Source: Pirellulaceae bacterium
GTDB taxonomy: Bacteria > Planctomycetota > Planctomycetia > Pirellulales > Pirellulaceae
Direction of reading: 5' to 3'
NCBI GenBank assembly: GCA_020852965.1
Contig: JADYZV010000068.1
Span: forward strand, 1 to 64,000
Length of the DNA stretch: 64,000 bases
Shown: positions 45,260 to 52,629 of the stretch, one piece after another
Position numbering within the stretch: position 1 is the first letter of the stretch
How the letters are laid out: each line of letters begins with the position of its first letter
Program-made: the position numbers and the translations under genes
The notes under the pieces: model-generated
Databases searched by the model: none
Seen by the model: the letters and a program-made list of their open reading frames with translations, nothing else
Told to the model about the DNA's origin: nothing

Positions 45260-45688
45260 CTAGCCCCCGCTACCGCTGAGCTGTACCACAGGTTTATTGA
45301 TGCCAAGTCGTTTCAAATCGTCTTCAGCACTTAGGAGTATGACCTCGGCGTCACTGTGTGAAATTACAATTTCAGCCAAGCTTGATTGTTTGGACGGAAA
45401 GGCTACGACTTCGATAGCCCACTGCAGGCTGACCAACTGCCCAGAAAAGCTTAAAGGCCGATGCGGAGCGATGAATTCGAAGGCTTGAGTTGAAGTTATA
45501 GGACCAACGGCTTGAACGATTTCAAAGCACGTGTTCACGTCCCGCGTCCCTTTGCCCGTTGTGAACCACAGCAGGCGGATCGCCAATTTATGCGTGTCGG
45601 AGGGGAGCTCCGCTGCTTGAATAGTGCCCGTGATCAAATCACCAGGCGCGTAATAGCCTTGCTGAGAGTCGAGCTTAATCAGGAGCAT
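45260..45688 (-). CDS. Small beta-sandwich (arrestin-like) protein, unknown
   Basis: 142 residues. YYAPGDLITGTIQ and KLAIRLLWFTTGKGTRDVNT have the strand pattern of arrestin/Vps26-type or sporulation-control Spo0M-like folds, in which PG(D/E)xVxG is common. No signal peptide or membrane helix. It lies between a DUF3592 membrane protein and a P-loop ATPase, all on the minus strand. The fold assignment is weak and based on local motifs only. Confidence 0.6.
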   Translation of the reverse strand: MLLIKLDSQQGYYAPGDLITGTIQAAELPSDTHKLAIRLLWFTTGKGTRDVNTCFEIVQAVGPITSTQAFEFIAPHRPLSFSGQLVSLQWAIEVVAFPSKQSSLAEIVISHSDAEVILLSAEDDLKRLGINKPVVQLSGSGG

Positions 45689-45788
45689 ATCTCGCCTTTT
45701 CTATTGCGTGTGAATTGGGATACTGCGAGTGGGGGTCGCTTTCATTGTGGTCTACTGCCGACCCAAACGTGCTCGAGCACTCTGCCGA

Positions 45789-47141
45789 TCAGTCGCTTGC
45801 GTGTCGGGCGGCAGCCGACGGCGCGACGCGAAAGGCGAAGTCTTCACTGACATTGGGCCACCAGGCAATCTCGCCTTGAACGCGTACCGTCCACTGTATT
45901 CTGTTGTTGTTGGCTTCAAACGAGTGCATGGTATCGACGGGAATCGTGATGCTGCGGCTACCGAAAGAAATCTCGCGCTGCTCGTCTATCGTACAGATTT
46001 CGATGACGGCGAACGTGGACATGTCAGTCTTGGTATCCGTTCCTTGCACGTAGCGACACCATTCTTGACCGATAATCACCACGTTCAACCGCTGGAGTGA
46101 ACGCAGTCCACCACTAACCTCCCAAGCTACATCTAGTTCACTGCCCAAGCGTGGGGCTCCCGTCGACAGTGCGATCGAGACGGAAGGGTTGAACAGGGAT
46201 AGTAGCGTGTGCAAGCAGCCGCCGATGAGAGCCAAGCCAACCAGCACGAATGGAATTAAGAATAGGCTCAATCCGATCCGCCCCCAGAAATCGTCGAAGG
46301 GGGGATCGAAAATCGCCACATGTACGAAGATGCCGACGATACCACACCAAAAAGTGACGAGGAACAACATCACGAATAGACGAGCGATTCTGGTCTGCTT
46401 CGGCTTGAGCCGCTGCGGGACGGCAGCCCGTTGATCCGTCAGGTCTTCTGCGACCGTATGCGCGTCGAATGAATGCCGGCCAGTCGCGAGTGGGTCTCCC
46501 ACGCTGCGGATCGACGAGTCACTCCCAGTGTGAATCGCAAACGGTAGCGTGGGTGCCGTCGACTCAGCGAAAAACGTCGCTGGTGGCTCCGATGAAGAGG
46601 AGCCGTCGATGGCACGCCTGGCCAGTTGTTTCCTACGCGTGCGCAAGCCATAGTAGGCCAAACCACCCCCGACGCCACAAAAACAAATAAATATCAGGAA
46701 CGCGGTGAGGGCTGGTCCCCGAGCGATCGAGCGGTCGAGCAGCGACTGCTCGGGACGTTGCGGATTGACCCAACACTGTGTCTGCATGCCGACCGGCAAT
46801 GCGTCGAGTCGCGCGTTGGCCGATTTCCGCGAGCCACTAAACTTGAAGGGGTTGTCTTGATTCCCGACATACCTCGCTCCAGCGAATTGATATTCGTAGG
46901 TGAATTCGGCGCGGTAGGTCGTGCTGTCGTCACCTCGGGACTCTTTCAATTCAGCCGTCAGGATGGTGCAGGGCGTCAGTTGCCAGCTCTGCGCTGAGAA
47001 GTGCAACTGCAGGGGAACAATGAACGTGTTCCAGATTACGAACAAACCGATGAGAAAAAACAGACTGCCGAAGCTGATGAGACATCCGGAAGGGACGCCC
47101 TTTTTAGGCTGAGTTTCGGAGATCGGAGTATTGGACTGCAT
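45789..47141 (-). CDS. DUF3592 membrane protein
   Basis: 450 residues. Membrane helices at about 18-40 (CLISFGSLFFLIGLFVIWNT), 145-165 (PALTAFLIFICFCGVGGGLA), 255-280 (RLFVMLFLVTFWCGIVGIFV) and 290-315 (IGLSLFLIPFVLVGLALIGG). Between the first two is a DUF3592 beta domain (WQLTPCTILTAELKE, YEYQFAGARYVGN, VGMQTQCWVNPQRPEQSLL). The C-terminal 130 residues form a beta-rich domain similar in character to the arrestin-like neighbour (PRLGSELDVAWEVSGGLRSL), which supports joint function. No enzymatic motif. Confidence 0.75.
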   Translation of the reverse strand: MQSNTPISETQPKKGVPSGCLISFGSLFFLIGLFVIWNTFIVPLQLHFSAQSWQLTPCTILTAELKESRGDDSTTYRAEFTYEYQFAGARYVGNQDNPFKFSGSRKSANARLDALPVGMQTQCWVNPQRPEQSLLDRSIARGPALTAFLIFICFCGVGGGLAYYGLRTRRKQLARRAIDGSSSSEPPATFFAESTAPTLPFAIHTGSDSSIRSVGDPLATGRHSFDAHTVAEDLTDQRAAVPQRLKPKQTRIARLFVMLFLVTFWCGIVGIFVHVAIFDPPFDDFWGRIGLSLFLIPFVLVGLALIGGCLHTLLSLFNPSVSIALSTGAPRLGSELDVAWEVSGGLRSLQRLNVVIIGQEWCRYVQGTDTKTDMSTFAVIEICTIDEQREISFGSRSITIPVDTMHSFEANNNRIQWTVRVQGEIAWWPNVSEDFAFRVAPSAAARHASD

Positions 47142-47773
47142 CGGACGAGCTTCCCCAAATTTCCCTGCTAGTACTCGCTATACGCTACCACAAACCATGT
47201 TAGATCATTCTGCGGACCATGATTCTGCTGCTCTCAAAGTCGATTGGCTTGTAATCGTCGACAGGTTCCGATCGAGTTGAACATTTTGCATCGACTCGGT
47301 GGAATCGTTTAACGCCGAGCCGCAGCAGGCCGCTGGTGCGCATGGTGAACTGGTTAACAGGTGGGGCTCTGACGCACCACAGCACATACCAACCTAGTTT
47401 CGCGGCCTGCGCAGGCGACGGCACCGGCGGCAGCCAACTGATAATCTCACCTGCGGCTACCAACCACACACCGCAAACCCTCTTGCGCATAGTCTCGTGG
47501 CTAGGTGCAATCAACTCCGCTACTGCCTGCGCCTGCGTAGCCGGTACACCCGCGCTGATCCTGTCGCTACCGTACCGAGCCAACTCCCGGTAGTCGAATC
47601 ACTCTCAATTCACCGGCAACTGCGGCTAGGCGTTAAACAATTCCGTTCGACCGACATTAAACGATTTCAGTTTGATGGATTCCTTCCAAAATGGAACTGC
47701 GTTACAGTCCCAATGTTCGAACACGACTTCTCGGCACGATTCCAAGCACCAAGAACCAAGAACCAAGAACCAT
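47142..47773. other. 632-base intergenic region with an inverted-repeat element, no gene
   Basis: Between the divergently placed DUF3592 start and the mnmA stop. Only weak frames are present. It contains the inverted repeats listed separately (47301-47644) and a short 8-base tandem (CCAAGAA x3) near 47750. Confidence 0.45.
47301..47644. repeat. Element bounded by 25-base inverted repeats
   Basis: 47301-47325 and 47620-47644 are inverted repeats with 23 of 25 positions matching (CGGCGTTAAACGATTCC in the left arm read on the minus strand, AGGCGTTAAACAATTCC in the right). The 294 bases between have no convincing frame. Could be a MITE-like element; target duplication not obvious. Confidence 0.5.
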
Positions 47774-48883
47774 TCACGATATCCAGCCACCTCCCAGCAC
47801 GCGATCTTGATCGTACACTACGCACAATTGTCCGGGGGCGACACCGCTAGCCGGCTCGGTGAAATCAACCGAAAAATTGCGATCGTCGATTGGCGTGATG
47901 CGTGCCGCAACCGCCGAACTGTTGTAGCGAATCTGCGCCAAACCATCGAAGGGGAGAGCAGGGGGGGGGACGAGCCAATTGGCGTCGGTCGCGTTTAGGC
48001 TTGGTCGCTCGAGCGCCTCCTTGGGGCCCCGCACAACATCGAAAGTGTGAGGATCGATGCGCAGCACAAAATGGGGCTGACCGAGTGCGATCCCCAATCC
48101 CTTGCGCTGGCCGATGGTGAAGGCTTCGATGCCAGCATGGGTGCCAACGACTTCGCCACTTTGCAAGACGAAGTTGCCGGCTGTGGTTGCCCCAGAGCGA
48201 GCCCGGACGAACTCGCCATGATGGCCACTGGTCACGAAACAGATTTCCTGGCTATCGCGTTTGTCTGCAACGCGCAAGCCCGCTTGTCCGGCCAGTACGC
48301 GAATATCAGGTTTGAGGAACTTACCGACTGGGAGCAGCATTCGCGACAGCGCGCGGCGATCGATGCCCGCCAGGGCATACGATTGATCTTTGCCCGGATC
48401 GACACCGCGCAGCAGAGCCGCCCCGCCATCGCGCTGGACGATCTGCGCATAGTGTCCGGTGGCTACGAATTCGGCATCGACACTATCGGCGTAGTCGAAC
48501 AGGCGCCCGAACTTGATCCAGTTATTGCACTGCACGCATGGGTTCGGCGTACGCCCCTGCGTGTACTCATCGACGAAGTAATCGACGATGCGGGAAAAAT
48601 CCGACTGGAGATCGAGCGCGAAAAATGGGATTCCTAGCTTGTCGGCAACGCGACGCGCATCCATGGCATCCGACGCACTACAGCAGCCCTGCTTGTGATC
48701 GGTCCGTCCCTGCAAAATAGGCAATAGCGGATTGGGGCTACCATCGTCGAGTTTGCAAGCTGCCGCCGACTCTTCACCATGGCGCATGAATACACCGACC
48801 ACGTCGAAGCCTTGTTCGAGCAGTAAATGGGCGGCGGCGGAGCTATCAACTCCACCACTCATGGCTAAGACGACGCGTTGCAT
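47774..48883 (-). CDS. mnmA: tRNA-specific 2-thiouridylase MnmA
   Basis: 369 residues. The PP-loop SGGVDSS (residues 9-15) binds ATP for adenylating U34; CVQCNNWIKFG carries the first catalytic Cys and ICFVTSGHHGEF the second, which passes on the sulfur. The C-terminal beta-barrel (about 290-365) ends CVVYDQDRVLGGGWI. It makes the s2U34 modification of tRNA for Lys, Glu and Gln. An insertion at 30-55 (HGEESAAACKLDDGSPNPLL) is longer than in E. coli MnmA. Complete, minus strand. Confidence 0.94.
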   Translation of the reverse strand: MQRVVLAMSGGVDSSAAAHLLLEQGFDVVGVFMRHGEESAAACKLDDGSPNPLLPILQGRTDHKQGCCSASDAMDARRVADKLGIPFFALDLQSDFSRIVDYFVDEYTQGRTPNPCVQCNNWIKFGRLFDYADSVDAEFVATGHYAQIVQRDGGAALLRGVDPGKDQSYALAGIDRRALSRMLLPVGKFLKPDIRVLAGQAGLRVADKRDSQEICFVTSGHHGEFVRARSGATTAGNFVLQSGEVVGTHAGIEAFTIGQRKGLGIALGQPHFVLRIDPHTFDVVRGPKEALERPSLNATDANWLVPPPALPFDGLAQIRYNSSAVAARITPIDDRNFSVDFTEPASGVAPGQLCVVYDQDRVLGGGWIS

Positions 48884-49001
48884 TGAACTAACTATTTATT
48901 TGATTTATTGGAAGTCTGAGGCGCTATCGAGTAGTGCTACTATCATTGTCAGGCGAAAATACCGATGATTACAAAACTCGGGAACGGATAACCCACCGTT
49001 T

Positions 49002-49739
49002 TTACCAAATACCGAGCTCTTCGAGTTGTCGTCCCGCTGTGCCGCTCCAATCTTTGTTGGCTGCCGGCGAAGCGGGGCTGGGATGGAGTATGCGCCCGGC
49101 TTGGACATTCAAAATAGCGTTGGCTGCAATGACGCGCCGCGCGCACTTTTCGGCAAAGGCTCCAACGCCAATGATCCACTGCGGTTGCAATATCGAGATC
49201 AACTGGGCCAAGTGCTGATCACAGACCGCCTCAAGCGGCTGTCTGAGCGACGCCGGGAGCTTGTCAGGAGTTATATTGCGAGCCGACTCTTCCATGAAAA
49301 CTAAAGGACAGTAATTGGCGACGAAGTGTTCGCCCATGAAGGCTTTCGCCGAGTCGAATCGCTGGGCAAACAATCCCCACAAGCGCCGCCCGGATACTTC
49401 ACTGCGCACGCAGTCGAGTCCCTCGATGAGGCGCTTGGGATGTTCTTTGGCCGGTTTGGCAATTGGGGCATCGATGCGAAGCCAGTTCCTAACCGCTTCG
49501 ATTTCACCGAAGGGAACCCCCGTTTGAGTCATCCCCCACGGACCAGGATTCATCCCCAAGAATAGCACGCGACGAGTGCCACGAGCGTACTTGCGCAAGT
49601 ATTGCTGATGCGCTTCCCAAGCATAGTCGAGCGGATTATAGACCCAAGACACATGCTCGCTGAAGTCAATCGCTCCAACACCACTGCGCAGTGCGTCGGC
49701 TGCTGCAATCATAAGTTTACTAGTGGAATTGGATGGCAT
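49002..49739 (-). CDS. SMUG1-type uracil-DNA glycosylase
   Basis: 245 residues from ATG 49739. Motif 1 LGMNPGPWGMTQTGVPFGE (near 72-90) has the Asn that activates water and the Tyr-less pocket of SMUG1; motif 2 HPSPASPAANKDW (near 215-228) holds the His and the intercalating loop. ANYCPLVFME matches the uracil-pocket Asn region. It removes uracil or 5-hydroxymethyluracil from DNA in base excision repair. SMUG1-like enzymes are less common in bacteria than family 1 enzymes but occur in planctomycetes and some proteobacteria. Its start lies 28 bases from the 59-base tandem array. Confidence 0.88.
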   Translation of the reverse strand: MPSNSTSKLMIAAADALRSGVGAIDFSEHVSWVYNPLDYAWEAHQQYLRKYARGTRRVLFLGMNPGPWGMTQTGVPFGEIEAVRNWLRIDAPIAKPAKEHPKRLIEGLDCVRSEVSGRRLWGLFAQRFDSAKAFMGEHFVANYCPLVFMEESARNITPDKLPASLRQPLEAVCDQHLAQLISILQPQWIIGVGAFAEKCARRVIAANAILNVQAGRILHPSPASPAANKDWSGTAGRQLEELGIW

Positions 49740-49767
49740 GGGCGAAGGTCGTTGAACGGGTGCAATT

Positions 49768-50003
49768 AAGAACATTGGGCTAGACCCCTGCGAGCTCGCC
49801 TCAACGTTGAATCAGTTTTGTGTCTAAAGAACATTGGGCTAGACCCCTGCGAGCTCGCCTCGCCGGTGAAACAGTTTTGTGTCTAAAGAACATTAGGCTA
49901 GACCCCTGCGAGCTCGCCTCGCCGGTGAATCAGTTTTGTGTCTAAAGAACATTGGGCTAGACCCCTGCGAGCTCGCCTCGCCGGTGAATCAGTTTTGTGT
50001 CTA
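49768..50003. repeat. Tandem array, four copies of a 59-base unit (family D)
   Basis: Units start at 49768, 49827, 49886 and 49945 and are over 90% identical. Core: CTAGACCCCTGCGAGCTCGC then GTGAATCAGTTTTGTGTCTA. The core occurs in the opposite direction in the 75-base units at 63176 and once at 33842. No spacer diversity, so not a CRISPR. Confidence 0.85.
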
Positions 50004-50023
50004 GCAGTGGTGCTCAACTCCTC

Positions 50024-50078
50024 GCGTCCTTCCTGGTCCAATCGCCGCCAGTGGCGGCGATTGGACCAGGAAGGACGC
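50024..50078. repeat. Perfect 26-bp hairpin (family C, copy 1)
   Basis: Left arm 50024-50049, three-base loop AGT, right arm 50053-50078; all 26 pairs match. The arm contains TTCCTGGTCCAATCGCCGCC. A second copy with paired substitutions is at 63095-63157. No T-tract follows. Confidence 0.9.
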
Positions 50079-50095
50079 TGTTACATCTAACCATA

Positions 50096-50229
50096 TCTAT
50101 TATCAAAACTCTGCCTCCTGCCAGGCAAGCTGACAGGGGGCTGGAAAGAGTCGATGGACGGTCTCACGTCTAATGCTTCTATTATCAAAACTCTGCCTCC
50201 TGCCAGGCAGGCTGGCAGGGGGCTGGAAA
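50096..50229. repeat. Two copies of an 82-base repeat (family G)
   Basis: Units begin at 50096 and 50178, sharing TATTATCAAAACTCTGCCTC and CAGGGGGCTGGAAA. Each contains a small hairpin, CCTGCCAG...CTGGCAGG in the second copy. A reversed relative (CCCCTGCCAGCTTGTCTGGC) is at about 63031-63056. Confidence 0.7.
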
Positions 50230-50250
50230 TGGCTAACATGCCAGTGCAGT

Positions 50251-51429
50251 TTAGGTCCGCAAGGTTTTTAGCCATTTGGACAAATCGTTGGGCAGGGGCA
50301 TTGTAAAATTGAGCTGCTGGCCGGTGATGGGATGATTGAACGATAGTCGATCGGAATGCAGTGCGTGTCTTGGGGCACCGCTTGGATCGAGCGTAACGCC
50401 ACCTTGCGCATTACGAAAATAGATTTTATCGCCGCAGAGCATGTGTCCCAACTCTGCCAAATGAATACGGATTTGATGCGTGCGACCGGTCTCGAGCCGC
50501 AAGCGTACTTGCGAGTAGGGCTGTTGCTTGGCACCTGCGGTGAAATGCTCGGCGGCGATGATATGCGTCACAGCTCGCTGAGCTGTTGCACTCGCGTCGT
50601 TGTCACTCGTGTCCTGCGCATCCTGGTTGGTAAGCTCGTCGGCCGCGTTTTTAGTCGTGGGCGATTCGTCCAAGCTGCTGGGCAAACTTCCGCGCACGCC
50701 GTCGCCGCGATCGCGCACGAGCTGCGTTTCGATAGTTTGAGGAGTAATGTGTCCAAGGCAAATCCCGACGTACTCGCGTGAGATGGTATGCCGCCGAAAC
50801 ATGCCCGTCAGCTTTTGCTCTGCTTCACGCGTGCGCGCAAAGAGCATTAGCCCGCTGGTATCGCGATCGAGTCGATGGACCGGGATGACTTGCAGCTCGG
50901 GTGGCAGCTTCTTGGCGTTGTGGATCGGTCGTTGTTGTTGCACGCGGGAGCCGCCGCGCTTCTTGCCTTTGTTCATTCCCAAAGGGGGCAGGGGGGGCCA
51001 GCGTAATTGTTGGAGTTTGGCCAACACGGGCGGTAGCAGCTCTTCCAAAGTTGGTTGTAACTGGCGGCGACGAGTCGAAATTTTTCGTTCGGCGAAGTGA
51101 CGCACACTGGTGACTCCAGCCGGTTTTTCGACGACGATCAAATGCTCGTCGATGTGCGCGATGCGTAAATCGCGTGTGTCAACGGGTCGTGGAAGGGGTT
51201 GTTGCCAGAGTTTTACGACATCTTTTTCATTGACGCGACGCGCCTCGTCCAAGCACAAATTGCCGTTGACCTGGACTTGTCGCCGTGCGATCCAGCCCTT
51301 GGCGGTCGACCACGACGTGCCGGGAACGAGCTCTTTGAGAGCAGCGGCCAAGGTCAGCCCTGCGTGGCGCAGGCCGAGGTGGTAAACTGTGGCTGGAGGG
51401 CCTTTGCGGCCGGAAGGTGAAGTAGACAT
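50251..51429 (-). CDS. RluA-family pseudouridine synthase with S4 domain
   Basis: 392 residues from ATG 51429. An N-terminal S4-like RNA-binding segment (ALKELVPGTSWSTAKGWIAR and RQVQVNGNLC) precedes the synthase domain. The catalytic Asp is in VHRLDRDTSGLMLFA; other family pieces are IVVEKPAGVTSV and GRTHQIRIHLAELGHMLCGD. Two insertions set it apart: a basic stretch around 130-165 (NKGKKRGGSRVQQQRPIHNA) and an acidic Ser/Asp/Thr-rich one around 245-285. It isomerises uridine in rRNA or tRNA; the target site is not clear from sequence. It is divergent from the lipoprotein gene with 44 bases between starts. Confidence 0.88.
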   Translation of the reverse strand: MSTSPSGRKGPPATVYHLGLRHAGLTLAAALKELVPGTSWSTAKGWIARRQVQVNGNLCLDEARRVNEKDVVKLWQQPLPRPVDTRDLRIAHIDEHLIVVEKPAGVTSVRHFAERKISTRRRQLQPTLEELLPPVLAKLQQLRWPPLPPLGMNKGKKRGGSRVQQQRPIHNAKKLPPELQVIPVHRLDRDTSGLMLFARTREAEQKLTGMFRRHTISREYVGICLGHITPQTIETQLVRDRGDGVRGSLPSSLDESPTTKNAADELTNQDAQDTSDNDASATAQRAVTHIIAAEHFTAGAKQQPYSQVRLRLETGRTHQIRIHLAELGHMLCGDKIYFRNAQGGVTLDPSGAPRHALHSDRLSFNHPITGQQLNFTMPLPNDLSKWLKTLRT

Positions 51430-51473
51430 CCCCTCATTTTCGCAGAAAAATCGAACTTGCACAGGAAACCACC

Positions 51474-51839
51474 ATGCTTTTTTCCAAACAGCTTACTTTC
51501 GCTCAGCAGCTTGGCGCATTGCCGCCCTATAAAGCTCCAGTGCAGGCGCTAGTTGCCATGATCGCGTTCACCCTGGTTGGCTGTGGCGATAATCCCGGTA
51601 CGTGGCCCAAGGAGAAAGCGGCTGAATACATCAAACAGAGCTTGATCGAGCAAGGTATGGAGATGAACGAGGTGACACTTACGGAAAAAGCTGGCGGAGG
51701 CTTCGAGGGGATAGGCACGGTCGCTGAAGGAGAAACGCTCACGCTAACCGTAACACAGGACGCCGACGACCATCGTTTGATTTGGGACGCCAAAGGAGAC
51801 CGCGGTTCGTTTCTCGATGGTTCATATCGACTAAAATAG
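51474..51839 (+). CDS. Small lipoprotein, unknown
   Basis: 121 residues, ATG 51474. A lipobox FTLVGC is at about 32-37, preceded by an Ala/Ile/Val-rich helix with an unusually long n-region (QALVAMIAFTLVGC). The mature part (CGDNPGTWPKEKAAEYIKQS and LIEQGMEMNEVTLTEK) is helical then a beta meander. No family recognised. A family B element starts 11 bases after its stop. Confidence 0.65.
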   Translation: MLFSKQLTFAQQLGALPPYKAPVQALVAMIAFTLVGCGDNPGTWPKEKAAEYIKQSLIEQGMEMNEVTLTEKAGGGFEGIGTVAEGETLTLTVTQDADDHRLIWDAKGDRGSFLDGSYRLK

Positions 51840-51849
51840 GTACGAGTCC

Positions 51850-51912
51850 GTAGTGGACGAGGTTACGAGTCCCTGAACGCCCATCAAACGGCCTCGTGAC
51901 CTCGTCCACTAC
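51850..51912. repeat. Family B palindromic element, copy with 23-base arms
   Basis: Left arm 51850-51872 and right arm 51890-51912 are inverted repeats with 21 of 23 matches around a 17-base centre. The outer end is GTAGTGGACGAGG on both sides. Confidence 0.8.
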
Positions 51913-51966
51913 CTTAGAATTAGGTCTCGCGGATGATTACATTGTCGTAAAAGGAATGGCGATCGC

Positions 51967-52623
51967 ATGATATATATGGTCTTGATTTGGGGGGGAATGA
52001 TCCTAGTTGGCATTGGAGCCATCGCGTGGGGGATTCTCGCGGAAAAGAAGCGACGCGAGACCATCGCCCAAACGGTCGAAGAGCTGGGCTTGCGACTGGC
52101 CAGCGATTTGGACGAATCCGACCGCAACGTCTTTGACACTTGCCAGCTTGCTCAGCAAGGTCATTCACGGCAGGTTTCCAACGTTATCGTAGCCGATTCG
52201 GGAGAGCTGCGGATGGTCCTGTTCGACTATCTCTATAAAATCAGTAATGGCAAGAACAGCACGACGTATAAACAGAGTGTTGTGCTCGTACGCAGCCCGG
52301 CATTGCGCATGCCCGAGTTCACCATCTCCCCCGAAGGATTTTTTCATCGCATTTTGGAAATGTTTGGTGCCAAGGACATCGACTTTGAAGAGGATCGCGT
52401 GTTCTCGGATCTGTTTCTACTGAGGGGGACACGAGAGCAAGAGGTGCGCAGTTTCTTTAATGCTCAGCGCAGACAGCAGTTTGCCAAGCATGCCAACATA
52501 CACCTCGAAAGTAAAGCTAGCGCGTTCCTGTACTATCGACCACGCCACCGTTGGAATGCCGATGGAATCAAGCAAGCGATGGAACAGGCCTTCGAAGTGT
52601 ATCGGGTACTAGCGGCGGAGTAG
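51967..52623 (+). CDS. Membrane-anchored protein, unknown
   Basis: 218 residues, ATG 51967. One N-terminal helix (MIYMVLIWGGMILVGIGAIA, W) then a basic turn (EKKRRETI) and a soluble domain with regular alpha/beta pattern (VSNVIVADSGELRMVLFDYL, YKQSVVLVRSPALRMPEF, FSPEGFF-like TISPEGFFHRILEMFG). The tail YYRPRHRWNADGIKQAMEQA looks helical and amphipathic. No known domain. Six bases separate its stop from the radical SAM fusion gene, so the two are likely co-transcribed and may work together. Confidence 0.7.
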   Translation: MIYMVLIWGGMILVGIGAIAWGILAEKKRRETIAQTVEELGLRLASDLDESDRNVFDTCQLAQQGHSRQVSNVIVADSGELRMVLFDYLYKISNGKNSTTYKQSVVLVRSPALRMPEFTISPEGFFHRILEMFGAKDIDFEEDRVFSDLFLLRGTREQEVRSFFNAQRRQQFAKHANIHLESKASAFLYYRPRHRWNADGIKQAMEQAFEVYRVLAAE

Positions 52624-52629
52624 AATGTC

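Noticed and set aside
47200-47583. 127-codon minus-strand frame
   Set aside because: No ribosome site, no family features, and it overlaps an inverted-repeat element and a similar frame on the other strand.
49768-50003. Possible CRISPR array (regular 59-base periodicity)
   Set aside because: The whole unit repeats, with no variable spacers, and no cas genes are present.
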